A stretch of 64,000 nucleotides of DNA, from assembly GCA_964020085.1 (NCBI GenBank), contig OZ026603.1:12079698-12143697 (forward strand). Direction: 5' to 3'. Each line of letters opens with the position of its first letter. Within the stretch, counting starts at the first letter, position 1. The translations under genes and the position numbers were made by a program. Origin of the DNA: Micromussa lordhowensis (taxonomy: Eukaryota > Cnidaria > Anthozoa > Scleractinia > Lobophylliidae). Below the pieces are notes generated by a model. It made no database searches. It saw nothing but the letters and a program-made list of their open reading frames with translations, and was not told where the DNA came from. This document shows positions 30,001 to 40,123 of this stretch, piece after piece.

Positions 30001-33000
30001 TGGCCTATTTAGCATTTCCTAGAAGTGCCAACCGAGCACAATATTTGCTGCAAACCGCGGCTCCCAAAGTACCCGTGAAGCCGAGCTATGTCAAATTTGC
30101 CAAAGAGACCCTCAGCAGGCGATTCCTGAAATTCTGCAAAGTTGCGTCCAGGGGAAACTCCTGCAAAAAGAAGGCCCAAAAAAACACCCTAGCGCGAATG
30201 CCATAATGTCCTTATTAAAATTTCCTTCAAGTGCCAACCTAGCACAACATTTTGCGGCAAACCGCGGCTCCCAAAGTGCGCGTGAAGCCGAGCTATGTTA
30301 CATTTGCCAAGGAGACCCTCAGCGCGCGTTTTCTGAAATTCTGCAAAGTTGCGACCAGGGGAAACTCCTGCAAAAAGAAGGCAACAAAAAACACCTTGGC
30401 GCGAATGCCATCATGTCCTATTTAGCATATCCTAGAAGTGCCAACCGAGCACAACATTTGCTGCAAACCGCGGCTCCAAAAATGCCCGTGAAGACGAGCT
30501 ATGTCGAATTTGCCAAGGAGACCCTCAGCAGGCGTTTCCTGAAATTCTGCAAAGTTGCGACCAGTGGAAACTCCTGCAAAAAGAAGGCCACAAAAAACAC
30601 CCTGGCTCGAACCCCATCATGTCTTTATTAAAATTTCCTTAAAGTGCAACCTAGCACAACATTTTGCTGCAAACCGCGGCTCCCAAAGTGCCCGTGAAGC
30701 CGAGCTATGTCAAATTTCCCAAGGAGACCCTCAGAGCGCGTTTTCTGAAATTCTGCAAAGTTGCGACCAGGGGAAACTCCTGCAAAAAGAAGGCAACAAA
30801 AAACACCCTGGCGCGAATGCCATCATGTCCTAATTAAAATTTCGTCAAGGTGCCAACCTAGCACAACATTTTGCTGGAAACTGCGACTCCCAAAGTGCCC
30901 GTGAAGGCGAGCTATGTCAAACTTGCCAAGGAGACCCTCAGCGCGCGTTTTCTGAAATTCTGCAAAGTTGCGAACATGGGAAACTCCTGCAAAAAGAAGG
31001 CCACAAAAATCACCCTGGCGCGAATGCCATCATGTCCTTATTAGAATTTCCTTAACGTCCCAACCTAGCACAACATTTTGCTGCAAACCGAGGCTCCCAA
31101 AGTGCCCGCGAAGCCGAGCTATGTCAGATTTGCCAAGGAGACCCTCAGCGCGCGTTTCCTGAAATTCTGCAAAGTTGCGACCAGGGGAAAGTCATGCAAA
31201 AATAAGGCCACAAAAAACACCATGTGGCGAATGCCATCATGTCCTATTTAAAATTTCCTAAACGTCCCAACCTAGCACAACATTTTGCTGCAAACCGCGG
31301 CTCCCAAAGTGCCCGTGAAGCCGAGCTATGTCAAATTTGCCAAGAAGACCCTCAGCGCGCGTTTCCTGAAATTCTGCAAAGTTGCGACCAGGGGAAACTC
31401 ATGCAAAAAGAAGGCCACAAAAAACACCATGGGGCGAATGCCATCATGTCCTATTTAAAATTTCCTTGACGTGCCAACCTAGCACAACATTTTGCTGCAA
31501 ACCGTGGCTCCCAAAGTGCCCGTGAAGCCGAGCTGTGTCAAATTTGCCAAGGAGACCTTCAGCGCGCGTTTTCTGAAATACTGCAAAGTTGCGACCAGGG
31601 GAAACTTCTGCAAAAAGAAGGCCACAAAAAACACCCTGCCACGAATGCCATCATGTTTTAATTACAATATCCTTGAAGTGCCAACCTAGCACAACATTTT
31701 GCTGCAAAACACGGCTCCCAAAGTGCCCGTGAAGCCAAGCTATGTCAAATTTGCCAAGGAGACCCTCAGCGCGCGTTTTCTGAAATTCTGCAAAGTTGCG
31801 ACCAGGGGAAACTCCTGCAAAAAGAAGGCAACAAAAAACACCTTGGCGCGAATGCCATCATGTCCTATTTAGCATATCCTAGAAGTGCCAACCGAGCACA
31901 ACATTTGCTGCAAACCGCGGCTCCCAAAATGCCCGTGAAGATGTCGAATTTGCCAAGGAGATCCTCAGCAGGCGTTTCCTGAAATTCTGCAAAGTTGCGA
32001 CCAGTGGAAACTCCTGCAAACAGAAGGCCACAAAAAACACCCTGGCGCGAACGCCATCATGTCTTTATTAAAATTTCCTTAAAGTGCAACCTAGCACAAC
32101 ATTTTGCTGCAAACCGCGGCTCCCAAAGTGCCCGTGAAGCCGAGCTATGTCAAATTTCCCAAGGAGACCCTCAGAGCGCGTTTTCTGAAATTCTGCAAAG
32201 TTGCGACCAGGGATAACTCCTGCAAAAAGAAGGCAACAAAAAAACACCTTGACGCGAATGCCATCATGTCCTATTTATCATTTCCTAGAAGTGCCAACCG
32301 AGCACAACATTTGCTGCACACCGGGGCTCCCAAAGTGCCCGTGAAGCCGAGCTATGTCAAATTTGCCAAGGAGACCCTGAGCGCGTGTTATCTGAAATTC
32401 TGCAAAGTTTCGATTAGGGGAAACTCCTGCAAAAAGAAGGCCACAAAAAACACCCTGGCACGAATGCCATCATGTGTTAATTACAATTTCCTTTAAGTGC
32501 CAACCTAGCACAACATTTTGCTGGAAACTGCGACTCCCAAAGTGCCCGTGAAGGCGAGCTATGTCAAATTTGCCAAGGAGACCCTCAGCGCCCGTTTTCT
32601 GAAATTCTGCAAAGTTGCGACCAGGGGAAACTCCTGCAAAAAAAAGGCAACAAAAAACACCTTGGCGCAAATGCCATCATGGCCTATTTAGCATTTCCTA
32701 GAAGTGCCAACCGAGCACAATATTTGCTGCAAACCGCGGCTCCCAAAGTACCCGTGAAGCCGAGCTATGTCAAATTTGCCAAAGAGACCCTCAGCAGGCG
32801 ATTCCTGAAATTCTGCAAAGTTGCGACCAGGGGAAACTCCTGCAAAAAGAAGGCCCAAAAAAACACCCTAGCGCGAATGCCATAATGTCCTTATTAAAAT
32901 TTCCTTCAAGTGCCAACCTAGCACAACATTTTGCGGCAAACCGCGGCTCCCAAAGTGCGCGTGAAGCCGAGCTATGTCACATTTGCCAAGGAGACCCTCA

Positions 33001-34690
33001 GCGCGCGTTTTCTGAAATTCTGCAAAGTTGCGACCAGGGGAAACTCCTGCAAAAAGAAGGCAACAAAAAACACCTTGGCGCGAATGCCATCATGTCCTAT
33101 TTAGCATATCCTAGAAGTGCCAACCGAGCGCAACATTTGCTGCAAACCGCGGCTCCAAAAATGCCCGTGAAGACGAGCTATGTCGAATTTGCCAAGGAGA
33201 CCCTCAGCAGGCGTTTCCTGAAATTCTGCAAAGTTGCGACCAGTGGAAACTCCTGCAAAAAGAAGGCCACAAAAAACACCCTGGCTCGAACGCCATCATG
33301 TCTTTATTAAAATTTCCTTAAAGTGCAACCTAGCACAACATTTTGCTGCAAACCGCGGCTCCCAAAGTGCCCGTGAAGCCGAGCTATGTCAAATTTCCCA
33401 AGGAGACCCTCAGAGCGCGTTTTCTGAAATTCTGCAAAGATGCGACCAGGGGAAACTCCTGCAAAAAGAAGGCAACAAAAAACACCCTGGCGCGAATGCC
33501 ATCATGTCCTAATTAAAATTTCGTCAAGGTGCCAACCTAGCACAACATTTTGCTGGAAACTGCGACTCCCAAAGTGCCCGTGAAGGCGAGCTATGTCAAA
33601 TTTGCCAAGGAGACCCTCAGCGCGCGTTTTCTGAAATTCTGAAAAGTTGCGAACATGGGAAACTCCTGCAAAAAGAAGGCCACAAAAATCACCCTGGCGC
33701 GAATGCCATCATGTCCTAATTACAATTTCCTTCAAGTGCCAACCTAGCACAACATTTTGCTTTAAGCTGCGGCTCCCAAAGTGCCCGTGAAGCCGAGCTA
33801 TGTCAAATTTGCTAAGGAGACCCTCAGCGCTCGTTTTCTAAAATTCTGCAAAGTTGCGACAAGGAAAAACTTCTGCAAAAATAAGGCCAGAAAAAACACC
33901 CTGGCGCGAATGCCATCATGTCCTAAATCAGACTTCCTAAAGTGCAAACCTAGCACAACATTTTGCTGCAATCAGCGGCTCTCAAAGTGCCCGTAAAGCC
34001 GAGTTATGTTAAATTTGCCAAGGAGACCCTCAGCGCGCGTTTTTTGAAATTCTGCAAAGTTGAAACCAGGGGAAACTCCTGCAAAAAGAAGGCCACAAAA
34101 AACACCCTCGCGCGAATGCCATTATGTGTTAATTAAAATTTTCTTAAAGTGCCAACCCAGCACAAGGTTTTGCTTCAAACCGCGGCTACCAAAGTGGCCG
34201 TAAAGCCGAGTTATGTCAAATTTGCCAAGGAGACCCTCAGTGCGCGTGTTTTGAAATTCTGCAAAGTTGCGACCAGGGGAAACTCCTGCAAAAAGAAGGC
34301 CACAAAAATCAGCCTGGCGCAAATGCCATCATGTCCTAAGTAAAATTTTCTTAAAGTGTCATCCTAGCACATTCATTTTGCTGCAAATCGGGGCTCCCAA
34401 AGTGCCCATGAAGCCGACCTATGTCAAATTTGCCAAGGAGACCTTCAGCGCGCGTTTTCTGAAATTCTGCAAAGTTGCGACCAGGGGAAACTCCTGCAAA
34501 AAGAAGGCCACCCCAGCACAAGATTTTGCTTCAAACGCGGCTCCCAAAGTGCCCGTGAAGCCGAGTTATGTCCAATTTGCCAAGGAGACCCTCAGGGCGC
34601 GTTTTTTGAAATTCTGCAAAGTTGCGACCAAGGGAAACTCCTGCAAAAAGAAGGCCACAAAAAACACCTTGCCGCGAATGCCATCGTCTC
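24060..34690. repeat. Satellite class B monomers
   Basis: Units are defined by GCGGCTCCCAAAGTG, AGGAGACCCTCAGCG, GTTGCGACCAGGGG, AAACTCCTGC and GGCCACAAAAAACACC. Many are 205-206 bp owing to single-base losses (for example ACAACATTTGCTGC). The stretch after about 33,718 is more diverged than the rest. One unit near 34,510 lacks about 60 bp: the GGCCAC word runs straight into CCCAGCACAAG. Confidence 0.9.
26637..33717. repeat. 13-mer higher-order repeat, 2,679-bp period, about 2.6 copies
   Basis: Copies begin at equivalent sites 26,637, 29,316 and 31,995, and the third stops near 33,717. Every internal landmark tested repeats at exactly 2,679 bp (26,746/29,425/32,104; 27,527/30,206/32,885; 28,813/31,492; 28,289/30,968). 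Differences are sparse, for example AAAAAGAAGG becoming AAACAGAAGG near 32,018. A related block to the left (about 25,400-26,636) matches at 2,886 bp, i.e. it carries one extra monomer. Near identity between copies implies recent amplification. Confidence 0.9.
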
Positions 34691-36900
34691 CTAATTAAAA
34701 TGCGCCTCAAGTGCAAACATAGCACAACATTTTGATGCAAACCGCGGCTCCCATAGTGCCAGTAAAGCCGAGCTATGGGAAATTTGGCAAGGACACCCTC
34801 ATCGCGAATTTTCTGAAATTCTGCAAAGTTGCGACCTAGGGAAACTCCTCCAGAAAGAAGGCCACAAAAAAACCCTGGCGCAAACGCCATCATCTCCTAA
34901 TTAAATTGCGCTTAAAGTGGAAACATGGCACAACATTTTGCTGCAAACCGCAGCTCCCAAAGTGCCCGTAAGGCCGAAGTATGGCAAATTTTGCAAGGAC
35001 ACTCTTATCGCGCATTTTCTGAAATTCTGCAAAGTTTCCACCAAGGGAAACTCTTTCAAAAAGAAGGCCACAAAAAACACCCTGGCGCAAATGCCATCAT
35101 CTCCTAATTAAAATGCGCCTCAAGTGCAAACATAGCACAACATTTTGCTGCCAACCGCGGCTCCCAAAGTGCCCGTAAAGCCGAGCTATGCCAAATTTGG
35201 TGAGGACATCCTCATCGCGCATTTTCTGAAATGCTGCAAAGTTGCGACCAAGGGAAACTCCTCCAAAAAAAAAAGGCCACGAAAAACACCCTATCGCAAA
35301 TGCCATCATCTCCTAATTCAAATGCGCTTAAAGTGCAAACATAGCACAACATTTTGCCGCAAAGCGCGGCTCCCAATGTGCCCGTAAAGCCGAGCTATGG
35401 CAAATTTGGCAAGGACACCCTCATCACGCATTTTCTGAAAGTCTGCAAAGTTGCGACCAAGGTAAACTCCTCCAAAAATAGGGCCACAAAAAACACCCTA
35501 GCGCAAATGCCATCATGTCCTAATTAAAATACTCTTAAAGTGCAAACATAGCACAACATTTTGCTGCAAACTGTAGCTCCCAAAGTGGCCGTTAAGCCGA
35601 GCTATTGCAAATTTTGCAAGGACTCCCCCCATCGCGCATTTTCTGAGATTTTGCAAAGTTGCGACCAAGGGCAGTCCTCCAAAAAGTAAGCCACAAAAAA
35701 CACCCTGGCGCAAATGCCATTATCTCTTAATTAAAATTAACTTGAAGCGCAAACATAGTACAACATTTTGCTGCAAACAGTGGCTCCGAAAGTGACCGTC
35801 AAGCCGAGCTATGGCAAATTTGGCAAGGACACCCTTATCGGGCATTTTCTGAGATTTTGCAAAGTTGCGACCAAGGAAAACTCCTCCAAAAAGTAGGCCA
35901 CAAAAAATACCCTGACGCAAATGCCATCATCTCCTAATTAAGATACACTTAAAGTGCAACTATGGCACAACATTTCGCTGCAAACCGCAGCTCCCAAAGT
36001 ACCCGTAAAGCCGAGCTATGGCAAATTTGGCCAGGAAAACCAAATCGTGCATTTTCTGAGATTTTGAAAAGTTGGGACCAAGGGAAACTCCTCCAAAAAT
36101 TAGGCCACAAAAAACACCCTGGACCAAATGCCATCATCTCTTAATTAAAATGCGCCTAAAGTGCAATCACAGCACGACATTTTGCTGCAAACCGCAGCTC
36201 CCAAAGTGGCCGTTAAGCCGAGCTATGGCAAATTTCGCAAGGATACCCCCATCGCGCATTTTCTGAGATTTTGAAAAGTTGCGACCAACGGAAACTTTTC
36301 CAAAAACTAGGCAACAAAAAACACCCTGGCGCAAATGCCATTATCTCTTAATTAGAACGCTCTTAAAGTGCAAGCTTAGCGCAACATTTTGCTGCAAACC
36401 GCGGCTCCCAATGTGCCCGTAAAGCCGAGCCATGGCAAATTTGACAAGGACACCCTTATCGCGCATTTTCTGAGATTTTGCAAAGTTGCGACCAAGGAAA
36501 ACTCCTCCAAAAAGTAGGCCACAAAAAACACCCTGGCGCAAATGCCATCATCTCTTAATTAGAATGAACTTAAAGCGCAAACATAGCACAACATTTCCCT
36601 ACAAACAGTGGCTCCCAAAGTGACCGTAAAGCCGAGCTATGGCAAATTTGGCAAGGACACCACCATCGTCAATTTTCTGAAATTTTGCAAAGTTGCGACC
36701 AAGGAAAACTCCTCTAAAAAGTAGGCCAAAAAAATACCCTGACGCAAATGCCATCATCTCTTAATTAATCATCTCTTAATTAATGCATAATCATCATTTA
36801 AATTCTCTTAAAGTGCAAACATAGCACAACATTTTGCTGCAAACCGCGGCTCTCAAAGTGCCCGTAAAGGCCACCTATGGCAAATTTTGCAAGGACACCT
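34690..36900. repeat. Satellite class C monomers
   Basis: Units carry AAATTTGGCAAGGACACC, GACCAAGGGAAACTCCTCC, AAAAAGTAGGCCAC and ATCATCTCYTAATTA. They are visibly more heterogeneous than class B. A small local duplication of ATCATCTCTTAATTAAT sits at about 36,751-36,780. Confidence 0.85.
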
Positions 36901-38555
36901 AAGTCGAGCATTTTCTGAGATTTTGCCACTAAGAGAAACCCCTCAAAAAAGTAGGCTACAAAATCACCCTGGCGCAAATCGCATAATCTCGTTAATAGTA
37001 TAAACTTGAAGTGCAGTTATAGCACAACATTTAGCTGCAAACCGCGACTCCAAAAGTGGCCGTAAAGCCGAGCTATTGCAAATTTGGCAAGGACACCTAA
37101 GTCGCGCATTTTCTGAATTTTTGCAAAGGGGCCACCAAGGGAAACTTCTAAAAAAGTAGGCTACAAATCACCCTGGCGCAAATCGCATCATCTCCTAATT
37201 AGCATGCTCTTAAAGTGGAATCATAGCACAACATTTTGCTGCAAACCGCGGCTCCAAAAGTGCCCGTAAAGCCAAGCTATGGCAAATTTGGGAAGGACAC
37301 CTCAGTCGCGTATTTTGTGAGATTTTGCAAAGGGGCCACCAAGGGAAACTCCTCAAAAAAGTAGGTTACAAAAACATTTTGACTCAAATAGCATCATCTG
37401 TTAATTAGTATACAGTGGAAGTGCAATCATACCACAAAACTTTGCTGCAACCGCGGCTCCAAAAGTGCCAGTAAAGCCGAGCTATGGCAAATTTGGCAAG
37501 GACACCTAGATCGCGCATTTTGTGAGATTTTGCAAAGGGGCCACCAAGGGAAACTCCTCAAAAATGTAGGCTACAAAAACACCCTGGCGCAAATCGCATC
37601 ATCTCGTAATTCGTATGCACTTGAAGTGCAATTATAGCACAACATTTTGCATCAAACCGCGGCTCCAAAAGTGCCCGTAAAGCCGAGCTAATGGAAATTT
37701 GGCAAGGACACCTAAGTCGCGCATTTTCTGAGATTTTGCCACCAAGGGAAGCTCCTCAAAAAAGTAGGCTTCAAAAACAACTTAGCGCAAATCGCATCAT
37801 CTCGCAATTAGTATGCACTTGAAGTGCAATCATAGCGCAACATTTTGCTGGAAACTGCGGCTCAAAAAGTGCCGGTAAAGCTGAGCTATGGCAGATTTGG
37901 CAAGGTTACCTAAGTCGCGCATTGTCTGAGATTTTGCAAAGGGGCAACCAAGGGAAGGTCCTCAAAAATGTAGGCTACAAAAAAAAACCTGACGCAAATG
38001 GCATCATCCTCTAATTAGTATGCCCTTGAAGTGCAATCATAGCGCAACATTTTGCTGGAAACTGCGGCTCAAAAAGTGCCCGTAAAGCCGAGCTATGGCA
38101 AATTTGGCAAGGACACCTCAGTCGCGCATTTTCTGAGATATTCCAAAGGGGCCACCAAGGGAAACTCCTCAATAATGTAAGCTACAGAAACACCATGACG
38201 AAAATCGCATCATCTCCGAATGCACTTGAAGTGCAGTCAGAACACAACATTTTGCTGCAAAGCGCGGCTCGAAAAGTGCCCGTAAAGCCGAGCTATGGCA
38301 AATTTGGCCAGGACACCTAAGTCGGGCACTTTCTGAGAGTTTGCAAAGGGGCCACCAAGGGAAACTCCTCAAAAAAGTAGGCTACAAAAACACCGTGGCG
38401 CGAATTGAATCATCTCCTAATTAGTATGCATTTGAAGTGCAATCATAGCACAACATTTTGCTGCAAACCGCGGCTCCAAAAGTGCCCGTAAAGCCGAGCT
38501 ATGTCAAATTAGGCAAGGACACCTAAGTGGCGCATTTTCTGAGATTTTGCAAAGG
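36900..38555. repeat. Satellite class D monomers at the array edge
   Basis: The last eight or so units are the most diverged. Diagnostic words are GCAAAGGGGCCACCAAGGG, AAAAAAGTAGGCTACAAA, GCGCAAATCGCATCATCTC and GACACCTAAGTCGCGCATT. Unit length wanders around 205 bp. The final unit is truncated after GAGATTTTGCAAAGG. Confidence 0.85.
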
Positions 38556-38569
38556 AGAGTAACTATTGT

Positions 38570-38659
38570 GCGAGCCTGCGAGCCGGAGCCGCGAGCTGCG
38601 AGCCGCGAGCTGCGAGCCGCGAGCCACTGTCGCGAGCTCGAGCCCGATTTTTGCGAGCC
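38570..38659. repeat. GC-rich GCGAGCC-type mini-repeat at the satellite boundary
   Basis: Immediately outside the last satellite unit lies about 90 bp built from GCGAGCC, GCGAGCTGCGAGCC and GAGCCGCGAGC words, partly self-complementary (GGCTCGC/GCGAGCC). It matches neither the satellite monomer nor the AT-rich flank that follows. Confidence 0.8.
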
Positions 38660-39410
38660 ATTTCTTTTAGTGCACATTTACATTTACAAATGTATTTTTC
38701 CCTGCTGTAGATAGAGCACTTGCTCATTTGCCACTGAAGACTTACTTTGCTAGTACTATCAAGACAAACTAGTCAATTGAAGCAAACTTAAGCGATTAAT
38801 TTTAGTAAGACCTATTAGATACGATGTTTTTCTAAGCCAGGAAACCAACGATGAAAGATGTTTCTCACAAACATTACTGTCTCTCTACAGCAGGATTAAT
38901 TCAGGGTCCGCACTTAAAGGCGGTAAGTACGTCATGTATCCATACTTAGGCACCAGGCCAGGGTTTCAGTCCAAGATGGCTTCCATAGTGACAAAAGCTT
39001 ACCTTAATGACGCCCAACTTGGAATTGCAACTTCCAAAATCTGGTAATCAAAGAGAAAAAGGGAAAATACCAGTCCTAATATATCTGCGGAAGTCAAGCT
39101 GACATCATGAAAACACACCATAAAGCTTTAATATAAGCCTAAACGCTAGCAAAAGTTAAAAAAGAGAGGAACCTACCGTCGTCATCACTTCCCGGTTTAT
39201 GTTTCAGTGATGAGAAGACCACCTGTAACAAATACCATATTATTTTTTTTTGATAGAATCCTTTTTTTATTTGCAAAACAAATAACTACTTACATTACTT
39301 ACAATATAGCTATTACACCACTGACATTACAATAACTCTACTCTCAGGGTAATACTTACATTACTTACATTACAATACTTACATAGAATACGGTACAGTA
39401 CTTAAGCTAT
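38660..39410. other. Unique AT-rich flank without a clear gene
   Basis: No open frame, RNA gene or repeat family could be recognised in this interval. It includes a homopolymer-rich patch near 39,240 and a short run of TTACATTACTTAC-type words at about 39,290-39,385. The only exon-like signal is a ~46-bp segment on the minus strand at 39,177-39,222, flanked by TTACAG and GTAGGT. Confidence 0.5.
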
Positions 39411-39848
39411 TTAAAGTGCCCATGTCGTCAAATTTTTTATTTTCTTATCCGATTCTATATATCACCCAATGAAGTACTGTGAAAGTAAAATTCGATTTGG
39501 ATAAAATGCAATCTTTTTTACCTCTGTAAATGTAAGCTAGTAGCTCATACAAAATGCTGGAAAGGAGCATTTTGCATGGACTACGAAGCTAAATTTATAG
39601 AAGTAAAACAAGCGAGATAAGTGAAGCCTGAACTCACACGTTCCTTAATCTACGTCACAATTCTGAGCATGTCGATGCTGTGATCAGCGGCATGGGTCGA
39701 CCGCAAGAAAATAGGATTTTCAGGTTTTTAAAACTTCATAAAAAATTGCTTTTTATCCAAATCGAAAAAAACTTTTTCGCAGAAGTTCATTGCATGAAAC
39801 ATAGGATCAGATGGGAAAATAAAAATTTTGATGACATGGGCACTTTAA
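39411..39848. mobile_element. Foldback/MITE-like element with ~105-bp imperfect terminal inverted repeats
   Basis: The sequence starting TTAAAGTGCCCATGTCGTCA at 39,411 is matched in inverse orientation by the sequence ending GACATGGGCACTTTAA at 39,848. The match extends inward about 105 bp and includes CGATTTGGATAAAA in both arms. Arms are roughly three-quarters identical by eye. No transposase is encoded, and a 68-codon open frame in the right arm is not convincing. A target duplication was not identified. The element ends 22 bp before the Polinton target duplication. Confidence 0.6.
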
Positions 39849-39870
39849 CGATACAAGACATTACATCATT

Positions 39871-39876
39871 TATTGA
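39871..39876. repeat. Left target-site duplication TATTGA of the Polinton
   Basis: TATTGA directly precedes the 5'-AG terminus and is repeated exactly at 59,962-59,967 after the CT-3' terminus. A 6-bp duplication is the known signature of Polinton integration. Confidence 0.93.
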
Positions 39877-40123
39877 AGTAGTGTAGTAATTGGGGCAGCT
39901 ACCGCAATTTCTGAATTTTACGCATCTCAGCGTAGTTAGTGTAAAAATCTGAGTCTAAAATATATGATATAATACACTAAAACAGCGTAGTTATGCGTAG
40001 GTAGTGTAAGTAGCGTAGATATCGTAAAAATTAGACATACTATTTTACGCACAAAAATGCCTAAAATGCGTAGGATAGTGTAGGATATAGTAAAATTTAG
40101 ATTGTTCTCACGATGCTGATTTT
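39877..40123. repeat. Left terminal inverted repeat of the Polinton (247 bp)
   Basis: It starts AGTAGTGTAGTAATT and ends in GATGCTGATTTT. It is the reverse complement of 59,715-59,961 except for two adjacent differences (GG here, AA in the reverse complement of the right copy) near the tip. Internally it is rich in short GTAG/GCGTAG/GTGTAG words. Its inner edge touches the stop codon of the VLTF3-like gene. A 74-codon frame across it is simply the mirror of one in the other repeat. Confidence 0.97.

Larger units (their letters stand above)
1..38555. repeat. ~207-bp tandem satellite array (about 185 monomers), whole block
   Basis: A single head-to-tail array fills the first 38.5 kb. Each unit contains recognisable blocks such as AAAGTGCCCGTGAAGCCGAG, TTTTCTGAAATTCTGCAAAG and CATTTTGCTGCAAACCGC, recurring every 207 bp (for example equivalent sites at 3,152/3,359, 10,812/11,019 and 13,504/13,711). 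The array is cut by the left window edge, so its full length is unknown. It ends inside a monomer near 38,555. No CENP-B-box-like sequence was seen. Because 207 is divisible by three, every monomer gives 60-130-codon open frames on both strands. Their repetition and recurrent in-unit stops argue these are not genes. Location (pericentromeric or other heterochromatin) cannot be told from sequence. Confidence 0.98.

Noticed and set aside
24060..33717. Possible CRISPR array
   Set aside because: Unit length, lack of alternating short repeats and unique spacers, and eukaryotic context all point to a satellite.
1..36541. Roughly 100 open frames of 60-143 codons on both strands within the satellite
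   Set aside because: They repeat with the 207-bp monomer, occur in several frames and both strands at once, and depend only on the period being a multiple of three. No codon-level conservation or start context distinguishes them.
39680..39886. 68-codon plus-strand frame next to the Polinton
   Set aside because: Lies in the right arm of the foldback element and runs into the terminal repeat; no recognisable protein.
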